Part shown: positions 58,229-64,000 of the stretch, in pieces
How the letters are laid out: each line of letters starts with the position of its first letter
How positions within the stretch are numbered: the first letter of the stretch is position 1
From: JAAZIN01 sp964441025
Lineage (GTDB): Bacteria; Bacillota; Dethiobacteria; DTU022
Assembly: GCA_964441025.1 (NCBI GenBank)
Contig: CAYTXG010000006.1
Location: 41,366-105,365 of the forward strand
DNA: 64,000 bases
Direction of reading: 5' to 3'
Position numbers and translations under genes: made by a program
Notes under the pieces: model-generated
Database searches by the model: none
The model's input: only the letters and a program-made list of their open reading frames with translations
What the model was told of the DNA's origin: nothing

Positions 58229-60231
58229 GGAAGGGCCGGCGAATGTTTCAGCGAGGGCAGCCAGGGCCACCAGAAAGCAGGAGCACAAAGACGGCACTCC
58301 TCTGCAGGCTCCGTTCCCGCTATGAAGTATTCCTCAATAACGGGATCAGGGCAGTACGGGCCGCGCAGCAGTCCCGACTCCGGACAGAGGGAGCGCTTGA
58401 CAATTCCCTCCGGTATTTTAAAATCCGGAGCTTCTCTTTTTTCCAGGGCCATTTTCATAAACCAGGCCCACAGGGGGGCGGCGGCGCCGCCCCCAGAACA
58501 ATCTATGGGCATCTCATGATCATCACCGACATATATGCCCGCCACCAGCTGCGGCGTGTACCCGATCATATGCGCATTCTTGCTGTCCTGGGAAGTGCCC
58601 GATTTGCCGGCGGCCGGTCGGTTAAGGATGGAGCCGGCGGCGGCGGCTGTACCTCCCTCCGCGAGGACACTTTTAAGCATATCGGTGATCAGGAAGGAGA
58701 CAGCCGGATCAAGGACCTGCTCTCTGCGTGGCTGATTTTCCAACAGGACCCTTCCCTGGGGGTCTACAACTCTGCGGACGACAAAGGGGTCGATGCGGAA
58801 GCCTCCATTGGCAAAAGGAGCAAACGCGGCTGTCAGCTCAAGCAGCGACACTTCGCAGGCTCCCAGGGCCAGGGAAAAATGAGCACCCAGGGGGCTGGAG
58901 ATACCCAGCCGTACGGCCATTTCCACCGCTCTGTCTTTTCCTATTTGCTCGTGCACCCTGATCGCGGCGATGTTGCAGGATTTTGCCAGAGCTTCACGGA
59001 TGGTCAGTTCCCGGTTGTGAAAACCTCCGCCAAAATCTGTAGGCTTGTAGGGTTCTGCCAGGCCCGGCTCGTCAAATGTTACCGCTTCGCAGCGCACCCT
59101 GTCAGCCGGGGTAAAGCCCTTTTCAAGTGCTGCCGCATAAACAAAGGGTTTAAAGGCGGAGCCCGGTGAGCGAAGGGCCAGGGTGCGGTTCAGGCTTGTC
59201 TCCTTAAAATCCCTCCCCCCTACCATTGCCGTGATGCAGCCGGTATCAGGCTCAATGGCCACCAGCGCCCCTTGCGGCTGCCTCACTCCATTTTTCTCGA
59301 GGCGCAGCGTGGGAATTGAGGCAATAATCTCCTGGGCGATCTGCTGCATCTCCGGATTGATTGTGGTGTATATTTCCAGGCCGCCTCTGTACAGAGGATC
59401 CATGTTTCCGTCAAAGAGCCCGGCCAGCTCCATGTTGATCGCATAATCCAGAAAATAGGCGGCCTTCTCCTCGCCCGACAGTTCGCGGAGGTTCAAGCCC
59501 TCCTGCAGGGCTCTTTCGCTTTCCTCTTTATCGATAAAGCCTGCAGAAAGCATTTGATTTAAAACTGTTCGCTGACGCTGTTCGGCGGCGTCGGGGTTTT
59601 GATAAGGAGAGTAGCAACTGGGGCCTTTGGGCAGGCCGGCCAGGAGCGCTGCCTCGCCAAGGCTGAGTTCTCCGGTATTTTTGCCTAGATAAGTTTGGGC
59701 TGCCGCTTCAGCTCCATAAGCTGAGTGGCCGTAATATATTGTATTCAAGTACATTTCCAGTATCTCATCTTTACAGTAGCGCCGCTCCAGGTGGATGGTG
59801 TAAAGAGCCTCCTTAATTTTTCGAGCCAAAGTGCGTTCATGGGATAAGAACAGATTTTTAGCCAGCTGCTGGGTAATAGTGCTGCCCCCCTGGGAGGTGC
59901 GCCCCCCCTTAAGGTTGTTGATAAGCGCCCGGGCCAGGCCGGCAGGATCAAATCCGTGGTGCCGGTAAAAACGGCGGTCCTCCACAGCAAGCGTGGCCTT
60001 GATCAAATATTCCGAAACCTGTTCCAGGGGGATCTCTACCCGGTTTTCCTCGTAACGGAGCGCCAGAAGTCCGTCCCGGCAATCGTAAATCCGGGTGGTT
60101 AGGGCAGGCCTGGGCTCAGGGAGTTGCTCCAGCTCCCCGATAGTGTAGACCAGGTAGCCGAAGCTTCCGGACAGGCTGAGCATAAAAACAATCAAGATGA
60201 TTAAAAAACCCCGAAAATAATTCATGTTCAT
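58225..60231 (-). CDS. class A penicillin-binding protein (PBP1A type)
   Basis: Bifunctional wall synthase of 668 residues: one membrane helix (about 8-30), a GT51 glycosyltransferase domain with EDRRFYRHHGFDPAGL, GGSTITQQLAKNLF and RKIKEALYTIHLE, and a transpeptidase domain with the SXXK motif in SPGSAFKPF, SCN in AKSCNIAA, and KSGTS. The C terminus ends with a Cys-rich segment (CPESG, YCPDP, CRLC). The ATG start is at 60231. It is transcribed toward oriC, against the arm's direction, and must have its own promoter in the long spacer before rho. Confidence 0.94.
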   Translation of the reverse strand: MNMNYFRGFLIILIVFMLSLSGSFGYLVYTIGELEQLPEPRPALTTRIYDCRDGLLALRYEENRVEIPLEQVSEYLIKATLAVEDRRFYRHHGFDPAGLARALINNLKGGRTSQGGSTITQQLAKNLFLSHERTLARKIKEALYTIHLERRYCKDEILEMYLNTIYYGHSAYGAEAAAQTYLGKNTGELSLGEAALLAGLPKGPSCYSPYQNPDAAEQRQRTVLNQMLSAGFIDKEESERALQEGLNLRELSGEEKAAYFLDYAINMELAGLFDGNMDPLYRGGLEIYTTINPEMQQIAQEIIASIPTLRLEKNGVRQPQGALVAIEPDTGCITAMVGGRDFKETSLNRTLALRSPGSAFKPFVYAAALEKGFTPADRVRCEAVTFDEPGLAEPYKPTDFGGGFHNRELTIREALAKSCNIAAIRVHEQIGKDRAVEMAVRLGISSPLGAHFSLALGACEVSLLELTAAFAPFANGGFRIDPFVVRRVVDPQGRVLLENQPRREQVLDPAVSFLITDMLKSVLAEGGTAAAAGSILNRPAAGKSGTSQDSKNAHMIGYTPQLVAGIYVGDDHEMPIDCSGGGAAAPLWAWFMKMALEKREAPDFKIPEGIVKRSLCPESGLLRGPYCPDPVIEEYFIAGTEPAEECRLCAPAFWWPWLPSLKHSPALP

Positions 60232-60788
60232 CGCTCACACAATGTATTTAGCATAGTAGTATGGACAAGTGTATAAAATTCATTACAGGTGGGGGATATT
60301 TATTTTGAGAATTAGCAGGATATAATGATGGTGTAGCGAATAATTCTTAACAGGATAGGAGCGGTTTGTGCCACCGGATCGGTTTAAATTCCTCGCTTGG
60401 AATAAATTCTTCTTAAAACGATCATAATTTTCATAAGAAAGGTTTTGGAACACCTCCGTTGAAGCAAGCTTACACTAGATCCTGTTAATGTTAATAGCTC
60501 CCCTGGTGACAGCCTCCCGGCCAGGATGCGCCTTGATCGGTTGCGGCAGTGATGACGGAATATTCTTTGCAGCCGCCTCCCCGTGGCAACGAACCCCACT
60601 TGAAACCATGCGGGGTATTACTTCCGGCACCCGGCCAGGCGGGGTTATACAAACCCCTTTTACCGGCCGGTTTCCTGCAACCCGGTGCAGCCGACCCCAA
60701 ACAGAAATGGAGATGATCATGCCTGGGATGATTTTTCTTCCTGATTTTCATATTGTGTACCAACCAAAAATAAGGGTGGTGTTTTAAA
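60232..60788. other. 557-base spacer between the PBP gene and rho; structured rho leader
   Basis: No gene is supported here; the few open frames lack ribosome sites and similarity. A TATAAT at 60321-60326 on the plus strand has a poor -35 and may drive rho. Downstream are several possible stems: CCTGG/CCAGG (about 60515-60540), GCGGC/GCCGC (about 60540-60575) and a nested hairpin with GGGGTT/AACCCC (about 60642-60658) inside CCGGCC/GGCCGG, followed by TTTTA after the inner stem. The last resembles a weak terminator in the rho leader. A promoter for the PBP gene should also lie here, but none is convincing. Confidence 0.5.
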
Positions 60789-62060
60789 TTGGATCCAGCC
60801 CAATTGACGAATTCAACACTAAGTGAACTGCGCCGCTTGGCCAGGGAGAAAGCCATCAGGGGCCATTCAACAATGCGCAAACAGGAACTCGTGGAGGCGC
60901 TAACAGGTAAGCTTGCCGTAGACGGCCCTGTATCCGGCAATGAGGAGAAAGCCGAAGCGGACAGCGCCGCCGGGCTGCTCGAAATCATGAACGACGGTTT
61001 CGGTTTTCTGCGACGCTACAAATATCGTTATTCCGATGATGATATCTATATTTCCGCATCCCAGATCCGCCGTTTCAACCTGAGAACCGGCGATATGGTG
61101 GCTGGAATAATCAGGCCCCCAAAAGATAACGAGAGGTATTATGCGCTGCTGCAGGTCGAGTCGATTAACGATGAAAACCCCGAAGCCTTTTCGCGCAGGC
61201 CCAACTATACCTCGCTCGTTCCGGTGCACCCGCGTGAAGCGCTGCGTATGGAGACGGAGCCGCACATTCTTGCCACCAGGATTATTGATCTGCTCATTCC
61301 CATAGGCAAGGGCCAGCGGGGCTTGATTGTCTCTCCTCCGAAAGCGGGAAAAACAATCCTGCTCAAGCAAATTGCCAACAGCATCTCTTCCAACCATCCC
61401 GAGGTTACCCTGATTATTCTGCTTGTTGATGAACGCCCCGAAGAAGTTACCGACATGGAGCGAAGCGTAAAGGCGGATGTGGCCAGCTCCACCTTTGATC
61501 AGAAGCCGGAGAACCATATCCGCATCTCCGAGCTGGTCCTGGAGCGGGCGCAGCGCCTAGTAGAGCAGGGCCATGATGTGGCTATCCTGCTGGACAGCAT
61601 TACCCGCCTGGCCCGCGCCTATAACCTGGTCATACCCCCCAGCGGTCGGACTCTTTCCGGTGGTATTGATCCGGCGGCGTTTTACAAGCCCAAGCGCTTC
61701 TTCGGGGCGGCGCGGAACATTGACGGCGGCGGCAGCCTGACCATAATAGCCACTGCCTTGATTGACACAGGCAGCAGAATGGACGATGTCATTTATGAAG
61801 AATTTAAGGGAACGGGCAATATGGAGCTGCACCTGGATCGCAAAATTTCGGAGAGGCGTATTTTCCCGGCTATTGACATCTCCCGTTCAGGAACACGCCG
61901 CGAAGAGCTGCTTCTTGATGGGCGCAAAATTGAGTTGATGTGGGCTTTGCGGCGGGCGATGGGTAACACCCAGAACATCGAGTTTCTGGAAATGCTGCTT
62001 GGTAAGCTGAAACAGACCAGGGATAACGAGGACTTTTTAAGCAGCATGCATTCATTCTAG
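60789..62060 (+). CDS. rho: transcription termination factor Rho
   Basis: Hexameric RNA-dependent ATPase that ends transcription. The 423-residue product has the N-terminal Rho_N domain (TLSELRRLAREKAIRG), the RNA-binding OB fold (GFGFLRRYKYRYSDDDIYIS), Walker A PPKAGKTILLKQIA (about 180), the LLVDERPEEVTDM motif, DSITRLARAYN and the R-loop/C-terminal GTGNMELHLDRKISERRIFPAIDI. TTG start after AAGGGTGG. The 557-base leader is long for a constitutive gene and suggests control, consistent with the autoregulation known for rho elsewhere. Confidence 0.97.
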   Translation: MDPAQLTNSTLSELRRLAREKAIRGHSTMRKQELVEALTGKLAVDGPVSGNEEKAEADSAAGLLEIMNDGFGFLRRYKYRYSDDDIYISASQIRRFNLRTGDMVAGIIRPPKDNERYYALLQVESINDENPEAFSRRPNYTSLVPVHPREALRMETEPHILATRIIDLLIPIGKGQRGLIVSPPKAGKTILLKQIANSISSNHPEVTLIILLVDERPEEVTDMERSVKADVASSTFDQKPENHIRISELVLERAQRLVEQGHDVAILLDSITRLARAYNLVIPPSGRTLSGGIDPAAFYKPKRFFGAARNIDGGGSLTIIATALIDTGSRMDDVIYEEFKGTGNMELHLDRKISERRIFPAIDISRSGTRREELLLDGRKIELMWALRRAMGNTQNIEFLEMLLGKLKQTRDNEDFLSSMHSF

Positions 62061-62190
62061 TCTGTCTACCCATATGCAGACAAGGGAGCCGTTTGCCGCC
62101 AGACATTCCTTCCATGGTATGATATGCATAAAATTACTCTTTTGACAGCAAAATATGCTCTAAACCATGCTGTTGAAGGAGGATCAGGGC

Positions 62191-63075
62191 ATGTCAGCTC
62201 TTCCGAAAGCGGTAACGGTAGCGCTCATTGCAGGGATGGTCTGTTTCTGTTTTGGGGGAAAGGCTCCTGCTATGGAGCTTGAGATGGATAAAGAGGAGAG
62301 CGATTCCGGTGAAGTGCCCATATACTACCGGCAGCTCCAGGAATTTACAGCAGGAAAGGGCAGGATTGAGGAGTCCCGCAGGCCGAGGATTCTGGAATAC
62401 ATCATTGAACCGATGGATTGTCTGTACGCCATTGCAGAGCGGTTTGGCACCGATGTGGATACGCTGGTCCGATTGAATGATATTGCCAATCCCAGCTTGA
62501 TCTACCCCGGCGATCATCTGGAAATATTGAATGTGATCGGCTGTGTTCACGATGTCAGAGATGGTGATACGGTGGCGGCAATAGCCGCGGCCTACGGAGT
62601 TGACGAGACTGCAATCCGGGAGGCAAATGAGCTGGAGGATCCGCCGGTGCTGTCCCGGGGTGAGAGGATAATTGTCCCGGGGGGAGCCGCCTCGCGCAGC
62701 TTGCCACGATTATCCTTTTCCTGGCCCCTGAAGGGTAGAATCTCTTCTGGCTATGGATGGCGGGGCGAAAAATTTCACTATGGAATTGACATTGCCGCAC
62801 CCCTTGGGACCGCTTTCGGAGCCGCAGCAGAAGGCCGGGTCACACACGCCGGATACAGAGGCAGCTACGGGATCATGATCGAGCTGGACCATGGCGGCGG
62901 TTATCTGTCCCGCTATGGGCATGCCTCCAGGGCCTCTGTAGCCGTGGGCCAGCGGGTTTCGGCGGGGCAGACCATCGGCTATATCGGAATGACGGGCAAT
63001 ACTACGGGGCCGCACTTGCATTTCGAGATTCATGCAGCGGGTGAAAAGGTGAATCCCCTTAGATACCTTCAATAG
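62191..63075 (+). CDS. secreted LysM-M23 peptidase
   Basis: The 294-residue exported protein has a signal peptide (about residues 1-30, ending near APA), two LysM repeats (about 75-120 IEPMDCLYAIAERFGTDV, and about 122-170 VRDGDTVAAIAAAYGV), and an M23 domain with zinc ligands in HYGIDIA, YGHAS and PHLHFEI. It should bind and cut peptidoglycan. The ATG start has GGAGGATC. It is followed by the broken murE. It differs in architecture from the LytM-coiled-coil and G5-M23 proteins on the same arm. Confidence 0.9.
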   Translation: MSALPKAVTVALIAGMVCFCFGGKAPAMELEMDKEESDSGEVPIYYRQLQEFTAGKGRIEESRRPRILEYIIEPMDCLYAIAERFGTDVDTLVRLNDIANPSLIYPGDHLEILNVIGCVHDVRDGDTVAAIAAAYGVDETAIREANELEDPPVLSRGERIIVPGGAASRSLPRLSFSWPLKGRISSGYGWRGEKFHYGIDIAAPLGTAFGAAAEGRVTHAGYRGSYGIMIELDHGGGYLSRYGHASRASVAVGQRVSAGQTIGYIGMTGNTTGPHLHFEIHAAGEKVNPLRYLQ

Positions 63076-63114
63076 CAAACCCTTTCCCGGGGCACTGGAG
63101 GCGAGGGCAGCAAA

Positions 63115-63940
63115 TTGAACGGCAAAGAGGTTGACACTGGCACTGAAGGCAGGGAAGTCCCTTTGAAGGGTTCTGATGCCTGGACATTGCTGAAAACTGT
63201 TGTCGGGGAAGAGCTGAAGCAAAAACTGCAGCATATTCATATTACCGGGCTGGCTTATCATTCCGCTGATGTAGAGCGGGGAGCCCTTTTTTTTGCCTGT
63301 CCGGGAAGAAGAGCGACGGGCATGATCATACCGTCGAAGCGGTACGCCGGGGTGCGGCAGCCCTGATCGTTACCCGGCTGCCTGCTGCCGGAGACAGCGG
63401 AATACCTGTAATCAGGGTTCAAGATACCGGCCTGGCTCTTTCGGCAGCGGCGGCAAGTTTTTACGGTTTTCCAAGCCGCAAGTTGAAGATAGTGGGGGTA
63501 ACCGGAACTAACGGGAAAACCACAACCACCTATTTTGCGGCGAGTATTTTTGAAGCTTCCGGCCAAAAAACCACTATTTTGGGCAGCAACGGCCTCATTG
63601 TAAAGGGCATGAGGCGAAAATTCGGTCTGACCACCCCCCAGTCGCTCGATCTGCAGGCGCTGCTTGACTATTCGCTGCAGCAGGGAGCAGCTGCTGTTGC
63701 GATGGAGGTATCCTCTCATGCCCTGGTGCAACACCGCGCCGCCCCCCGCTTATTATTCCAGACCGCCGTGAGGCGGTCTTCCATGCTTTGAAAACGGCCC
63801 GCCCGGGTGATCTGGTTTTACTGGCCGGCAAGGGGGATGAAGAGTGCCAGATTATCGGGGAGCAGGCTGTTCCATACAGCGATCGCGGGACGGTTGAAGA
63901 ATACTTCAGTGATCCGGGCGTCGGTCACTGCGGCAGTTAA
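63115..63940 (+). pseudogene. murE: disrupted murE (UDP-MurNAc-tripeptide synthetase remnant)
   Basis: Three pieces of a MurE-type ligase lie in three frames. Frame of 63115: N-terminal domain from a TTG start to ALFFACPGRRA. Then one base appears lost near 63315, because the next frame reads DGHDHTVEAVRRGAAALIV and on to the ATP-binding GVTGTNGKTTTTYFA and EVSSHALVQHR (to about 63740). Then the sequence jumps to the C-terminal domain in the third frame: IIPDRREAVFHALKTARPGD, LLAGKGDEE and a TAA at 63938-63940. The catalytic middle and most of the C-terminal part are missing; a whole gene would be roughly 1.45 kb against 0.83 kb. A functional murE must exist elsewhere. Confidence 0.85.
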
Positions 63941-64000
63941 GAAATGGTCCGCCTGAAAAAGCTCCGAAAGAGTTTACCTTTGCGACCCGACGCGTTAGTG

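Noticed and set aside
60488..60787. 99-codon open frame just before rho
   Set aside because: There is no ribosome site or similarity, and composition is that of a structured leader; it runs right up to the rho start by chance.
1..64000. CRISPR array, insertion sequence, prophage or defence island
   Set aside because: I saw no regularly spaced repeats, transposase, integrase or phage genes; nearly all coding sequence belongs to core chromosomal families.

Overview
The window is the replication-origin region of a spore-forming Firmicute of the class Clostridia in the broad sense (the style suggests Moorellia, Desulfotomaculia or Syntrophomonadia; genus not assignable from sequence alone). The grounds are the gene order rpmH-rnpA-yidD-yidC-jag-mnmE-rsmG-noc-parA-parB on one side and dnaA-dnaN-recF-dciA-remB-gyrB-gyrA on the other, sporulation markers (YyaC, a GerMN protein), a WalRK-YycHI operon, LonC, and moderately GC-rich DNA with strong Shine-Dalgarno sequences and many TTG starts.

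Layout. oriC lies around 27.4-29.3 kb, with DnaA-box clusters on both sides of dnaA. Left of it nearly all genes are on the minus strand and right of it nearly all are on the plus strand, so transcription follows replication outward. Exceptions are the left-edge gene and the ATP-grasp gene at 11.9 kb, and yyaC (38.2 kb) and a class A PBP (58.2 kb) on the right arm.

Left arm, reading away from oriC: dnaN, recF, dciA, remB, gyrB, a small membrane protein, gyrA, a flavoprotein lipoprotein, a biotin-dependent carboxyltransferase subunit without its own biotin domain, an EF-G-like GTPase, a cell-wall group (FemAB-like transferase, ATP-grasp ligase, D-Ala-D-Ala ligase), a class V aminotransferase, a family 4 uracil-DNA glycosylase, an OmpR/histidine-kinase pair, a beta-propeller/GerMN membrane protein, then argS-serS followed by two tRNA-Ser genes and one tRNA-Arg gene.

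Right arm: ribosomal protein L34, RNase P protein and membrane insertion; tRNA modification and chromosome partitioning with two parS-like sites just after parB; DUF4446, a LytM-type peptidase and a bactofilin; adk, DUF951 and ychF; rpsF-ssb-rpsR, rplI, lonC, dnaB; an FAD dehydrogenase; a G5/M23 peptidase; walR-walK-yycH-yycI followed by murA and two phosphatase-type enzymes; an MBL hydrolase; a class A PBP; rho with a long leader; a LysM/M23 peptidase; and a broken murE at the right edge.

Most of the window is conserved core chromosome. I found no phage, insertion sequence, CRISPR array or defence system. The points most worth checking are the decayed murE, the missing start codon of walK, the valine at the quinolone-contact position of GyrA, the propeller-GerMN fusion, the exported flavoprotein translationally linked to gyrA, the ddl/ATP-grasp/FemAB cell-wall group, and the bactofilin-LytM pair.
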